From the NCBI RefSeq assembly GCF_945859685.1, contig NC_079148.1, forward strand, positions 145,759,133 through 145,823,132: a stretch of 64,000 nucleotides of DNA, read 5' to 3'. The DNA comes from Eupeodes corollae. Taxonomy: Eukaryota; Arthropoda; Insecta; Diptera; Syrphidae. Positions 13,228 through 25,399 of this stretch are shown here, in pieces. The notes below the pieces were generated by a model. It was not told the origin of the DNA. It did not search any database and was given only the letters and a program-made list of their open reading frames with translations. The position numbers and the translations under genes are program-made. Within the stretch, counting starts at the first letter, position 1. Every line of letters starts with the position of its first letter.

Positions 13228-13755
13228 GCAATTAGGAAAGAAGGATAGGATTAGAAAGGAGACACCGATGCACATTGGTTTTGAATGTATGCAGATGGGA
13301 AACATTGACAAGTTAAAGAATTTCACATTCGTGTAGTCCAGCTAAAAAAATAATCCGTGTATTTAACATTACGCAGGAAATTGAGCTCAAGGGTAAACTG
13401 ATGAGCATTCCTAGAAGTACGGGTATTTCAATTGAATTGTTTTAGAGGAGGAATGCAACTGCCTATGTCACTAAAGCATTGTGTTTTAGACTATCGGTTA
13501 AGCAATGAAAGGCATGAGACCCTGCGGTACTTTTAAAGATTTGCAAATGTCTCAGTAAGAAAACAATCGCCTATCATTTTAAGGCTCCCTTTTCAATATT
13601 ATCCGAAAGTCTCATTTACTTCATTAGGGCACCAGCCTAAATAAGAGAACTACACTCGTGTTTTGGACGAAGGAGTAAAACATTCTTGCATTGTCTGAGG
13701 AATCCTAAACTCAGCAGTTTCGGTGACTTTATACATGTGATCACTCTACAAGATA
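13228..13755 (-). pseudogene. LINE-J 3' fragment
   Basis: Degenerate 3' part of the most frequent LINE family in the window. At the DNA level it follows the better copy at 28930-29560: the ACATTGGTTTTGAAT block, the GAGCATTCCTAGAAGTACGG block, and the segment encoding the C-terminal region after the RT domain. No frame stays open for more than a few dozen codons. It ends abruptly at 13755, where a different LINE in the opposite orientation begins. Confidence 0.75.
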
Positions 13756-14290
13756 TGATTTGAAATCCGAAGCGGAGTCAGACAGGGCTGTATTCTGTCG
13801 CTAATACTGTTTTTGTTGGTGATAAGCGATGTACTGCGCTCAGCTCTATCAGGTAGCGGATGGATTAAATGGACTTTGACATCCCACTTAGATTACGCGG
13901 ACGATGTTTGCTTACTCTCTCATAGGATCATGGATCTCCATCAAATGACAACAAGTGTGGAGATAGAAGCAGAAATTGTGGGTCAAAATTAATTCCGGCA
14001 AAACGAAAATTATCAAAAGCGGCATTCGGTATGCTGTCAAAAATTTGGAGGAATAACTCTATCAGCTTAAGAACAAAGCTACGGCTGTTTCGGAACTGTG
14101 CTCCTTTATGGATGCAGCACTTGGAAATGGTTACTTCAGAAATAACAAGAAAGCTGCAAACCTTCGTTAATAGATGTCTTCGTGATATCCTAAGGATTTT
14201 CTGGCCAAACTGTAGGCGTAGTAGAGCCCCTATGCCCCTTAATGGATTCCCAATGGACTTAACAGGCCGGAGGACCTAAGTAAGTAAGTA
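13756..14290 (+). pseudogene. LINE reverse transcriptase fragment (LDYADD family)
   Basis: RT core and C-terminus of a non-LTR retrotransposon. It opens with GVRQGCILSLILFLLVISDV (RT domain 4), then IKWTLTSHLDYADDVCLLSH with the catalytic YADD box intact. It continues in another frame through KIWRNNSISLRTKLRLF to LQTFVNRCLRDILRIFWPN. The 3' end is a short TAAG repeat at about 14278-14290, a tail type seen in RTE-like elements. The copy is 5'-truncated, and stops and frameshifts prevent expression. The minus-strand piece at 8755-9046 belongs to the same family. Clade not fixed. Confidence 0.75.
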
Positions 14291-14329
14291 ATATGAGCGC
14301 TACAAAAGTTTTTTTTTAAATAGAACAAA

Positions 14330-15090
14330 AACGATTTTGAATATCAATGAAATTCCTTATTCCTGTGAAAGTACGTTCAATGCCATTATGTTTGAAATTC
14401 GATTTCTTTTACATAGGCAATACGGGCACGCTTGCAGAAGGCTAGACGCTGAAACCAATTTTCAACGGTTTTCAAGCATGAATCGGCGTTCGTTAGCCCT
14501 ATATGAAATAGTCTCACGGCGTGAAATCGAACCACCGAGGCAGCCAAGTGACTGGACTATTTCGTGATATAACGCGTTCTTCAAACTTGGTTCCCAATAA
14601 ATTGATTGTGACATTTGTTGAGTGGCTTGTGGCGCCTACCTGTATTTTGGCCCACATTGAGGCTAAAATAATTCGGTTTTCATTGAACGGTAGCGATTCC
14701 TATTCAGAGTAACGTGCTGATCTTGATCATCATAGCGGAAGAATTACGGCCCATTGAAGCCGCCGACCCATAAACCACACCAAACCGTAATTTGTATTGA
14801 CGAAGCCATTCAGCCAGAAATGAGCCTAATCGCTGAAGATGATTTTGCGATGAAAATCCGAATCATTTTCAAGTTGTTGCTCAGCCTAATTCACGAACAT
14901 ACGGTGGTTAAACGGCCACAGAGATGACCAACGCTTGAGAATGACGAGTGATAGACACATTTGGGCTTTCTGCAACTGAAACCCCAGCGACAGCAATATT
15001 CTCGACACTACGGGCACTTTTTTGTCTCACTGGCATAGGAAAATTTTGTACAGTGCCTCTGGATTCAAATGTTTCCACTGGACGCTATAT
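14330..15090 (-). pseudogene. Tc1/IS630-like transposase pseudogene (DUF4817-type)
   Basis: Decayed DDE transposase on the minus strand. Order of recognisable parts: RQKSARSVENIAVAGVSVAE near 15000 (helix-turn-helix linker), then GLWVGGFNGP near 14760, then ATSHSTNVTINLLGTKFEER and VISRNSPVTW at about 14550-14640, followed by a degraded counterpart of the DLTPLDYF motif near 14525. The block containing the first catalytic aspartate is largely deleted or scrambled. Frames shift several times, so it is dead. Same superfamily as the 3085-3372 fragment. Terminal inverted repeats were not found. Confidence 0.78.
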
Positions 15091-15164
15091 TGTTGATAAG
15101 CTTTGACGATTAGTAAATTTATATCCGTAGTAAATTTATATCTTTCCATCATGAAAACTTTACT

Positions 15165-15490
15165 GAAGAGAACTATTAAAAGAGCTGCAAGAAATTTGGC
15201 GTCCCTGTCGCTCTACTTTTATATTGTCCCTGTTAAAAAACCCTGTACCAGTCTTCTCGATGTAAGTTTCACCCATGGATAGTGGGGGAAGATAACCTTT
15301 TCGCAACAGAAGACAGTATTGAGGTTTTGAAACATTAAATTCTACACGGTTTTTGATTCCCCATTGATGAAAATTAATTTTTTTTTGTTGACAGGAGGAA
15401 ATCTTCAAAAGACATTTGGCAGTATTCGACACCACGAAGAGTGGGACTCTTAACCACTAAAACCACCTTTTCATCAGGACCAATCTTGAA
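15165..15490 (-). pseudogene. LINE-J fragment, 3' side of a nested insertion
   Basis: Minus-strand reading HQWGIKNRVEFNVSKPQYCL then SMGETYIEKTG matches the region just after the FADD box of LINE-J (compare MKNLMFQKPNSVLYR and GTCIEETGHLDILG in the copy at 58378). The family sequence breaks off near 15490, where a Jockey-clade element starts, and resumes at 16745. This makes it the downstream half of an interrupted copy. Confidence 0.75.
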
Positions 15491-16738
15491 GGATGGACTA
15501 TAGATTTTTCTTTCTTAACTTTGTACAATCACTTTGGAGGAAGTTTAAACTTTTAACACTTTTCCATGTTTTTTTTTAGACCATAAGCTCATGAGGCTTG
15601 GTTCTTCTTAATCTCCCAACATGGTTTCTTATATGCAAGACGGACTCAATTTCAGAATTAGTATGACTTTGCAGTCTCTAATTGTGCGATACAGCGTATT
15701 TTTTAACAACTTCTGTAACCATTTCTATTTGTAAGTCACGATGTAGATCGGTATTTCTTATGTACCAAGGTGCATTAACTATTCCACGAAGGACTTTGTT
15801 TTGGAATGTTCGGATGATTTCGCTATTTGTTTTCTTTCAGCCCCATAATTGGATTCCATAGGTCCAAACAGGCTTTATTACTTGATTATACATCATTATT
15901 TTGTTTTGGATTGATAAATCAGAGTTGTCACCAAGTAACCAGTACATTTTTCTATATTTCAAGTTTAGTTCTTCTCTTTTCTTTTTGATGTGCTCTTTCC
16001 ACTTTAGCTTTGCATCCAAAGTCATTCCAAGGTATTTGGCTGTACTTACGTAAGGTACAGCTTGATTATTAATGAATATTGGAATATTGCTTAATTTTTT
16101 ATTTATAAAGTTTAAATGTGAAGATTTTGTTTCATTGAGTTTGATACGCCTTTTTTCGGTCCAAGCTCTCACTCTGTCGGCGGTATTTTGTAGTACTACT
16201 GCTGCCTTTGAGACACATTTGTCGCGTACCAAAATTGCGGTATCATCTGCAAAAGTAGACATAATGATGTGATTACCAACTGGAATATCGCATGTGTATA
16301 GTAAATACAGGGTAGGACCTAAGACACTTCCTTGTGGTACACCGGCTTCTATTTTCTTCAATTCCGAGTATTCTTGATCGTACCTTGCTCTAAACAATCG
16401 GTTTGAGATGTACAATTTTAGTACTGCCTGGGAAGATCACTTTGCAGTTTGTACTCAAGTCCCTCATGCCAAATCTTGTCAAAAGCTTGAGCAACATCTA
16501 AGAAAATAGCTGAAAATACTTGTTTTTCTTCTAATGCTTTTCCTGTTACATCCGATATTCTATGAACTTGGTCTATCGTGGAATGTTTATTTCTAAAGCC
16601 AAACTGATGGTTTAGTATTAATCTTCTTTCTTCTATGATTTTGCTAAGTCTCTTCAGAAACAGTTTTTCAAAAACTTTTGCCATAATTGGTATAAGCGAT
16701 ATTGGTCTGTAAGCCGTCACTTCTGTAAGTGGTTTAGA
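15491..16738 (-). mobile_element. Jockey-clade LINE, 5'-truncated, one frameshift in RT
   Basis: The best-preserved retrotransposon here. On the minus strand ORF2 runs: VTAYRPISLIPIMAKVFEKL (RT domain 2), FGFRNKHSTIDQVHR, FLDVAQAFDKIWHEGL (first catalytic Asp), then after one frameshift near 16416, KLYISNRLFRARY, GVPQGSVLGPTLYLLYTCDI, STFADDTAILV (catalytic FADD intact, near 16233-16265), KYLGMTLDAKLKWKEHI, and VWTYGIQLWG. A further frame continues through PWYIRNTDLHRDLQIEMVTE to RRTKPHELMV, a Jockey-type C-terminus, with a stop near 15580. The endonuclease half is missing by 5' truncation. It sits inside a LINE-J copy and is therefore younger than it. Confidence 0.87.
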
Positions 16739-16744
16739 GAATTA

Positions 16745-16960
16745 ATAAGATTATCATACAAAACAAATAAGTTGGTTGGACATTTCAGACGAAAGATCCT
16801 TTAAAAAAATAAGGAAGAGTGTCGGAGATAGAACGGAGCCGTTGGATGATAATATCAGATCTAAACTACTTGAATCAAACTGCCCGATGTAATTTTTAGC
16901 CCAACAAAGAAGAATTTGAACAGATTGTTTCAAAAGAACTTTTTATGACACTCCTTATTT
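16745..16960 (-). pseudogene. LINE-J fragment, 5' side of a nested insertion
   Basis: DNA similarity to LINE-J RT domain 4 and its surroundings: the block GTCGGAGATAGAACGGAGCC matches the GTTGGAGATAGAACAGAGCC block at 59090 and the one at 29905, which encode the SVLSP region read on the minus strand. It continues the copy interrupted at 15490. Heavily mutated. Confidence 0.65.
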
Positions 16961-18882
16961 TTTCGCAATAGCAGTTGTCTTGAACATAAAAATGTGGCAT
17001 GACTGTATTACGAATTATTATTAACTATTAATCAATGGATATTGACCTTACTTGCACGTGTTTCCGTTGACCCTGAAATATGGGTGTTTTAAAATCTCTA
17101 ACAATTCCGTCGTAATCAGTGTATAATGTTCTGTCAGCGATCATAAGGGTCCACCAAAATGTCTCCAATTACATACAGAAAATGTCACCGAAATAAAACT
17201 GTGAAAAATTTAGCATCGCAATCCTTTTATTTTCGCATTGTACTTTTACTTTATGTGTTCTGTTCAGTTGATGTCTGTCTAAAGTACATATTCCTCATTC
17301 CATAATGTAAAAGATATTTCTATAAATAAACTCGAATTCTTTCATTAAAATAAGCGGGCCTATAACAACATCTACTTCCACCAAGAACCCCCGGTCTCAG
17401 AGCATCATCAAGGATATCAATAGTCTTTACCGATGCTTGTCATCAGATTTTATTTCATCAAAATATTTTTCCTTAAACAGCATAATATCATTCGAATGGA
17501 TGGTTAAGGTCTACATATTTTTGTTGGCCTTTTTTGTGTGGTATTACAATTTCTTGGAACTGCCAGTTAAAATTATGCTGGTCTATGCTGGAAGGGTATT
17601 CCACCATTACCATCATCAGTACCTATGCTTAGACTTACCATCATCATCATCATCAGGAGGTGGGGCAAAAGCAGGAGCTTCTTCTTTTCGTGCTAAAAAT
17701 TTTTGTGACTACACGTATCATATTTTTTTTGTTACGGACCACAAAAACTACTGCCATCTTTCTATAAAACAGCAAAATAAAATAAAATAAAATAAAATAA
17801 AACAAAATTGTGACAAACAATGAAAAACATGAGCAGAACTAAAATAAAGTTGAATAATGACGAACCCTATACCGCCACGCTGCTGCTGTTGCCGCTGCTG
17901 TTTCTGAACGTTGCTACCTTCATATAATATCCATCCAATCCATGCCACCCGTGTTCGTTCTTCTGTAAACCACATGAAATTCAATTCAATCATTCAAGGT
18001 CTCCTGGTACTTTATTGTCAGCTTTGTGGCGATGGATACGCTATATAGTGTCTCTTTCGTTCCTATAAGGAGTTGGGCTTCTTGCCAACTTGATGTATCC
18101 GCATATAAACGTAAAGTGGTACCTATAAAGTACCTACCTAGTGTATGAAGACATTTGCGTGATATGATGGCTTCTCTCCTACGACGACGACGATGACGAC
18201 GTTCCGATGGATGCGTTTCCTTCTGGGGTTTGTTTTATGTTTTGAAGGTAGGTTCTTCTAAACTACATTATAAAACCTTTAGCTACTCCATCAAAATCGA
18301 TATGATGATGATGGCTGATGATGAGAATATACGACAGTCACCGCCCCTTTCTTTAAATACTCGTATAGATGCGAGAGGGAATCTTGACAGCTTGATGAGA
18401 GATGAAAGTGAGATTAGGAAAATTCTTGAGAATTTGGTAGCACCGAAGTGATTCCAACCACATCACAGAGTGTGTAATACGAACTATAGAAATTTGATAT
18501 TGGGTTAGCACTAAGTGATCTTGTACTTAACACCAGAAGCTTTTGAGTTTTTTGTTTTTAGAAGCAGCACAGTAACTTTGTCTTTTATACACGAAAAAAG
18601 CTGAAGGATTTTTGGTGTGATTTGACACTTTTTAGTTTCTTTGTTTCTTGATTGATTGAAAAAGTTTGATGAAAAATTTGTCGACAGACATAAGTTTTTG
18701 ACCAAAATCAGTTCTTTGATGGAATTTAGAAGAGAGATAGTTAGTGTGAGAAGTATAACAAATATCATATAGTAATTATCAGTAAAGTAAGCTTGAGAAA
18801 GAACCTAATAAATCTAGACTAAAAAAAGCAGAAGCATTTACCCATTTATTTACTCCACAAAATAAATACAAATAATTGAGAT
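16961..18882. other. Element-poor DNA with microsatellites
   Basis: No supported gene. Holds a CAT run near 17640-17655, an AAAAT pentanucleotide run at about 17770-17805, GCTGCTGTTGCCGCTGCTG near 17880, and an ACG run near 18180-18200. The open frame at 17437-17790 (+) is explained by these simple tracts and resembles nothing I know. Confidence 0.5.
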
Positions 18883-18966
18883 AGGGTACTAGTCCGTTGA
18901 AGACAAGGGTCTGGTCACTTACAACTCTTAACCATTCCTATGGGTGAGTCATGTCATGTCAGGTTT
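18883..18966 (-). repeat. tRNA-derived SINE, 3' fragment
   Basis: Only the 3' part of the SINE family: AGTCCGTTGAAGACAAGGGT, then CTTACAACTCTTAACCATTC, reading as the complement of the SINE end. The tRNA-like head is missing, as expected for 5' truncation during target-primed reverse transcription. Confidence 0.7.
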
Positions 18967-19334
18967 TTTACATTTGAAACAAGGAAATCATAAAAATGGA
19001 TTTTACTTTATTCATATCGAAATTAAATGCTTAATTTTTTGACTTAATTTCTAAAACTGTCCTTCTAAAGCAAAGTACTCAATAAACTTTTAAAAAACCT
19101 TACAAAACGCTTGATTTTTAAGAATGCATCTTTTGAAAAGTGTCGAGAAAACATTTATTGATATTTGAACTAGATTGAACAAAATAAACATTACTGGTCT
19201 ATGGCTTTTAAAAAGAGGAAAACTAAAACTTGTAGTTTAAAATTTAACATAGTTAAGGAAAAAAAGCTGTGAAATTGAATTTTTATAATTTTTAAATCTA
19301 ACAAATTGTTAAGCCACTATGCCTCTGAAAATTA
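18967..19334. other. AT-rich spacer
   Basis: Nothing recognised in this interval. Confidence 0.5.
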
Positions 19335-19985
19335 GAAAAGTGTATCTAAAAATTTGTATCACTGATCACCCTTTATGGAATGATCACATATGTATTTGAT
19401 ATTGCCAACAATGCTGCCAGGTGCTAAGGATTTCTCCGAAACGGTGCCCTTCTGATCTGGGTGTAATTTAAAAGCCTTCATCTGTCCAAAGCTTGAATAT
19501 AATTCGCATATCTGGGCAGATGCCATTGAAACAAGTTTAAATCTCTTGGATAGTATTCAAAAGAGGTCTTTAAAGAAGATAGACGATAGAACTATAATCG
19601 AAACATTTACATCCCTTGTACACTGCCGCAATATTTCATGCCCTTCATTGTTTTATCGTATTTCTACAAACAATGTTCTGTCCGATTAGCGAGTTGTATT
19701 CGACCCCTTAAATGATTGAGCTGTAATACTCGCACTTACAGGAATGCTCATCAGTTCACCCTTAAACTTAATTCGGGTACTGTCAAGTACTGAGATTCTT
19801 TTTTTAATCGTACATCGAGAATGTGGAATGCTTTGGCCAACTCTGTTTTTCCCTCCCATTTTGATGTTCAAAACTTTAAGACCAATTTTCATTGGTATCT
19901 CCACTTAAATCCTTCCCTATTTTCCTAATGCTAGCACTGTGTTTGAATATAATCATATAAAGGGTACTTATATCCCCTTAAGTTA
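19335..19985 (+). pseudogene. LINE-J 3' fragment
   Basis: Plus-strand copy of the LINE-J C-terminal region. It begins with a counterpart of ITDHPLWNDHI, then CGFLRR- and FTPSDL-like remnants, then SCIRPLK near 19690 (compare SCIPPLKQFNRNTRASRSA in the 28930 copy), YRNAHQFTLKLNSG, and a final FNVHR-like stretch before about 19920. Many frameshifts. Orientation is opposite to most other LINE-J pieces in the window. Confidence 0.75.
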
Positions 19986-20636
19986 TAAAAAAAGTAGTGT
20001 TCAGAAAGAACTTTAACTATAAAACTAAACTGAAGTTTTGAAAAGTTCAAAAAAGTATACATTTTTCCTTTGTCACTGAAGTGTAATTTTTCCTTAAGAC
20101 GTAAAGGCAAGTTTTGCTTTTGTAAAAATGTAACAATCTAGATTTTTATCAAAAGTGGCATTACGATAAAAGAGAAATCGAATAAAGTCGGTCCAACCCT
20201 ATAAGTTCAAACTTCAAAACAAAGGATTGAAAATGTTTCGCGTTAGGTCTTTTTTTCCATTTGTTATAAGACCGAAAATAACAGTAGTACATTTACAATC
20301 AAAAATCGGAAATTCTTATTATCCCAAAAACTGCCAGATGGATTTTTATGCAATTTTCTGTTAATTTATGTTCTTTCAATACAAACAAAAATATTTGTAT
20401 AGGGATTCGGAAGGGTTCCTTTTATAGGACCTTTATTTCGTTTTAACCGATTCCCTTCTATTCGATGCGACCTACACTGATAACTTGCCATCAGTGCCCT
20501 TATGTAAATTTTATTTTTAAGCCAAATAATAACTTCAAAAAGTATGCATACAAAATTGAAGGTTGAGTACGAAGCACACGGATATCTCTTTTAAAACCAT
20601 AGGTTTAGGTTTCTTATCACTTAGCTAGATTTATAC
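19986..20636. other. AT-rich spacer
   Basis: No homology or structured repeat seen. Confidence 0.5.
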
Positions 20637-21560
20637 CTCTGACCTCGAAGAAGTGAAAATAGCTATATCTAAACTGAAGCTGCTGGAGCTGACGGCATCT
20701 CTACTGAATTATTCAAAGCAGCAGACGATGCAGGGCAGATCTTGGAAAAAACCCAGGAACTTCAAATCGATTTTAAAGCCACATATAACAGCATCATAGG
20801 CAAGAGCTCTACAGATCAATGTCCAGTTTTGTCATCCCTGTAAACCTTATCCGCTTGTGCAGAATGACGAAGGAGAAGAACGTTCTGGAAAGAAATGTGC
20901 AAAACTCAACCGTCAACTCTAGAGGCACAATCTTCCAAAGGTCCATTCAATTACTCGGATACGCCGATGATATTAACATAATTGCAAGATCAAAGCGTGA
21001 TGTCTGTGGAGCGTTTTTCAGACAACAACAAAAGCGCTGAGTAGATTAGTCCTCTCTCGAGCATCTAAAATCACCATCCATAAGAAACTCATCACCCCTG
21101 TTCTCATTTATGGCGCTGAGGCCCGGAACCTGCCTGATAAGGAAAGATGAGGGCGTCTTAGGACGTTTCGAAAAAAAATGTTTCTTCCTTTGGTGATTTT
21201 TGGTCCCGATTATGAGAATGGAGGAGAAGATATAATGACGTACTGTAGGGGCTGTACAGCGACATTGACCTAGTAAACAGAATTAAAGTTCAACGATTTA
21301 GATGGCTGGGTCATGTAGAGCGAATGGACATCAAGGCTCCAGCCCGGAAGGACTTTGAATCCAATCCCGAGGAACTGCGCAGTAGAGGAAGACCGCGACT
21401 CAGCTGGGGCATGCAGGTCAGTGAAGACCTCAACTAACTTGGAAACTGGAGACAGCTCGCTATGGATCGAGCTGGCTGGAGACACATGTTGGTCGAGGCC
21501 CAGGTCCGCCACCTTCAGTCATTCACCACCTTATATTACATTCAATTCAACTAACGTTAA
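20637..21560 (+). pseudogene. RTE-like LINE, internally deleted copy
   Basis: Starts with DLEEVKIAISKLK and GADGISTELFKAA (RT domains 1-2). It continues through QIDFKATYNSII, NSTVNSRGTIFQRSIQLLGY and ADDINIIARSKRDV with the YADD box intact near 20961. It then jumps to LSRASKITIHK: about 240 bp present in the sister copy at 35322 are deleted near 21020. The C-terminus is QRFRWLGHVERMD, then RSRGRPRLSW, typical of RTE-like polyproteins. Nucleotide identity with the 35322 copy is visibly high around the YADD block, so they are one subfamily. Confidence 0.82.
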
Positions 21561-21589
21561 ACTATAATTCCGCAACAATCAATTTGCGG

Positions 21590-22405
21590 CTAGTCATACA
21601 GTCTAGTTTACAAAAGATTTCACACCCATACAGTACAATTGGTAGTAAAAAGGTCCTTAGAGAGTAGCAGTTTAGTTTTTATCGGTATGCAATTTCGAGT
21701 TACTTGAAGAAGGTGGAGACACCTTAGCAGTGATAGCAGTGCTATCATATTGAATGGTTTCGTCGTCAAGTTTCAACGGGTTTAAACCCGATAGCTCAAT
21801 GTTTTTGCGATAGATGGGGACGGATGTTGATTTAACAGGGTTAAGGCGGAGATCGTTCTATTTTGCCCACTGTGAAATGCGAAGCAGTTCCTCGTTTATT
21901 AAAGTTACGGCATCATTGTTAGTCCCAAAAGGTCGAATTATCAGAAACTGCACATCATCAGCTTAAAGATGAATTCAACAATGTTTAGCAACTTGCAACA
22001 TAACTCACTTATGTAAAGTGAGAAGAGGATTGGTCCAAGGATAGATCCCTGTGGCACTCCGCTCGAAACATTGAAAAATGTGGACGAATTACTGACAGGT
22101 ACTTAACAGATTGTTGATTGTAAGATATTTTTTGATCTGTCCCCAAAATAGTTTTTTCAAACACCTTCGGAAGAAACGGAAGAATGGCTATCGGCCGAAA
22201 TTCTTTAGTAGTACCTCTTTGCTTTTTGGATATGGGAATAATCTAAGCCTTCATCCATTCTAAAGGAAACTCGGAAGTAGTCAATATGCTGTTTAATATG
22301 TAGGTTATAAGGTGCAGTATATATGGAAGTAGTAGTCTCAGAACTTAGGGTCCAATTGGTCCAGGCCAGTAGTATTACATTCAATCGATATTATTGCCTC
22401 TACAA
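21590..22405 (-). pseudogene. CR1/Jockey-like LINE RT fragment
   Basis: Minus-strand reading: TTSEFPLEWMKA, then KEFRPIAILPFLPKVFEKTI near 22145-22205 (RT domain 2), then SSGVPQGSILGPILFSLYI near 22015-22075 (RT domain 4). The catalytic FADD box should follow but is degraded. Further scraps run down to 21590. Domains between 2 and 4 are shortened. It directly follows an RTE fragment in the opposite orientation. Clade beyond the CR1/Jockey group is uncertain. Confidence 0.72.
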
Positions 22406-22854
22406 TGTTTTCCACTTGTATTTTTATAAAACTCCACAAAACATCAAAAAAATAAGTAATTGAGGTGAGACATGTTGGTTTTGTTCTTTTTAAAAATTGC
22501 AAAAACTTAAAAGGCCACTATTCTTCTTTAAATTTTGGACCATTAACACTATTTTTAACTTTACAAAGGTTGGATCGATTAATCTCTTGTCAATCAAATT
22601 TAATTGAAATAGTTTTTTAATAATTAAAATTTTTGGACTTATAAAACTATATCGAAAAATAAATTTAGTTTCCGTCATCTTCAAAAGTGTAAGTTTTCTT
22701 ACTTGATATTGGGGATGATTTGAAAAACAAGGAACAAAATCGTTTTGAAAACCTGTTTTCAAAACTTCTTTTTATGTAATGAAAATATATGCCATCAAAT
22801 TTTGACATGATTTTAGTCTCTCTACAAACACTGTCGTATAAATAAAAGAAGTAA
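22406..22854. other. AT-rich spacer
   Basis: No supported feature; two overlapping short minus-strand frames have no resemblance to known proteins. Confidence 0.5.
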
Positions 22855-23076
22855 ATGGTTGCAACAGTCCGTAGAGAGCAAGGGCCCCGTGACGTACAAC
22901 TCTTAACCATTTCTATGTGTGTAGTTATTTCAGCGATGGAGGGAAGGGGGGACCGACATTTTTTATGCAGACTTATAATTGCTAATTTTCAGACATTTTT
23001 ATTACAAGAATTACTCAAGACATCTAGCATGACAGTCCTATACGCACTAACCATCACGTTACGGGTACTTCTCCAC
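22855..23076 (-). repeat. tRNA-derived SINE, copy with internal deletion
   Basis: SINE in reverse orientation. The 3' body (CAACAGTCCGTAGAGAGCAA, ACAACTCTTAACCATTTCTA) and the extreme 5' head (CTAGCATGACAGTCC, ACTAACCATCACGTTACGGG) are both present, but the stretch holding the B box is missing between about 23005 and 23020. Confidence 0.78.
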
Positions 23077-24519
23077 TAGCGTATACGTGAAGGACGTTAT
23101 TTTAGTATTGATATTCACAGAGTTTTTGAACCAAGTCACTGTTATAAAAGAGCAGAGCACAACTCTGTATATAATGCCATGTAGATAATTTTAACGTATG
23201 TATTAAGCAAAGTTTAATCTTCTTTTATCACAAAGTCCATAAAATCATATTATAAAAACAGTCGAAAATGGGCCAAACGTAAACTCCTCTAATTAATCCC
23301 TATCCATAGATATTACACCATCCCACCTGGAACACCTGGATTTCGCTTCCAAAACTATACCCGTACCTTAATCTAGGTGAAAGGTATTTAAGATGATTTT
23401 TTTTTGTATTTTTACTAACCCAACTATAGTTATAGTTGCATGGGGGTTAATTGTTGAGGATTAGGACTGCTTTAACGTGTTGGACTTATGGCGCATTTTA
23501 TGTACCTACACCATATCGATGGTGGTCCGTGTGCAAAATTCTAAGTACTAACTTAGTCTATAGCTCGGTATAGTGTAAAATAAGAAAACAAAATAATTCT
23601 CTCTAACGATTATGATGGGTGTTTGTAATTTGACGACTTCTAGGAAAAACTTCGCCAAAGAAGAAGACTTACAAATATTTTTCTATTTTCTATTTTTTTT
23701 ATTTTAAATTGGTCTATGTTATGGTAGACTTTGAAGAGACAGATACTTTTTTGTTTTCTTTTATTTTCCAAAAATTTCGAAATAAGCTAAAGTACATTGC
23801 GGTTTTACATAACGTTATAACATTTAAAACTAAAAACCGAATAGTTATCAGAATGAGTTGAAATTGAATGGAAGCACTTTGGTTTAAAGAGATTCTTTTA
23901 TGTGGTTAAATTCTGAAAAGATGCCTTAAAGGTGCATTTCTGGAAAAATAGTGGCTTAGACATATGCGAACAAACTTTTTTTCAAGTGAGTTGTGGACTT
24001 TAGTTCTTAAACATTGATTTGAGAAACAGTCGTATCTGAGGAAGCAGAAATGTATTGTCATTACAGCTCAACTAGAACCAAGTTCTAGACACTGTGCTCG
24101 AGTTATGAAAACAATCTAAAAATTTACTTCAAACTTTTTTATTTGATAAAAAATATTGTCAAAAATTGAAGTATTGAATAAGTTAAAGATGCCAATGTTG
24201 AGAGGATAGTAGATTTGTTTGTCTTAGATGCGATTTAAAATAAGTTAGTGGACCGATTTTATTACTAGTTCAAGGATTTATAAAAACTTGTCCCGGATCG
24301 TTGTAGAACATGAAGGCTTGTCTTAGATCTATTTAAGGCAGCATCATTACCATTGGCCCAGATAGTATAACGGCTTTTGTTCTATATGGGTTTTCTTCTA
24401 CGCTGGCAAAACTACTGCGTAAGCTTTTCTGTCTGTACTAATCTACAGATCCAAGGATAGACAATAGGAATTGTCTAGCCTGTTTCTACAAAAAAAAGAC
24501 GAATTCTATTCTTCTGCTT
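23077..24519. other. AT-rich stretch, no feature recognised
   Basis: No coding homology, RNA gene or repeat that I can support. Confidence 0.5.
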
Positions 24520-25260
24520 ACTATTGTTCTATAATACTTCCGTCTTTTCTTTCCAAGGTCATGAACACGATGATCAATTTGTAAATTAAGACATTTTTGG
24601 AGAACAAAAGCTTCGTATAAGCAGTAGCATGGCGTATGCAAAAAAAAATGTCCACAGGAAGTCTCATGGTTTATCTCTCCCAACCGTGGAATAAACTTTT
24701 ATATCGTTTAGGAAAAAGTAAGGTTATTGGACTTGATATTTCAAAGGCTTTTGAAAAAGTTTAGCATCAAGCTATCTTATCGAAAATGTGTATATTTCAT
24801 ACTGATGAATCTCTTCTATGTTGGGTTAGAAATTACCTTTCGGACTGTTGAAGTAGTAATGGATGGACCCAATATGGTATTGCACAAAAAAAGAACACTG
24901 GTGTGCCCCAAAGCTCTGTTTTGTCTCCGTTACTCTTCTTTATGTTTATAAATGATCTTTTATCTTAAACTTTTAACCCACTGGAGATGATTAATACTTA
25001 CTTCGAGGAAACTATACAGCTTTCAGTTCTAAGTAATTGCATCACAAAACATTTCTTGTAAATTGATCACATATTTAATAGTAACAAAAAAGCTGCTAAG
25101 TTTTAGGGTTTTCTCCGGCGATACGAGAAGTTTTGCAACCCTTCTGATATTGCTACAATCTATAATTTGTCCGAAACTCGAGTATAATTCCCATATTCGA
25201 GCTAGTGCCTTACGTACTCTAGTATCTTCTATATACAAAAATTAACCGTAAAATGTGTTG
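24520..25260 (+). pseudogene. LINE-J RT fragment
   Basis: Plus-strand LINE-J copy. It reads in order: NTMINL- and LENKS-like remnants and TGSLMVYLSQPWNKLLYRLG (compare MVHLTEQWSKFFDRFGG in the 59124-59441 reading), KVIGLDISKAFEKV (RT domain 3, first catalytic Asp kept), then GVPQSSVLSPLLFFMFINDL (domain 4, with Gly changed to Ser). The FADD block is deleted. It resumes with KKAAKF and PSDIATIYNL near 25090-25170. Multiple stops. It ends about 140 bp before the Helitron helicase remnant. Confidence 0.78.
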
Positions 25261-25399
25261 GTAAGCGCATAACCCAACAACGTCTGGACCAATTCTTTTT
25301 TAAAATGTTCATTGAAGTTTAAGGATGGTTTTTACGGCAAGAAAAATTCGAATAATTTGGGAAAAACCATTAAAACAACCCTTTTAATTTTCCCTTAGT

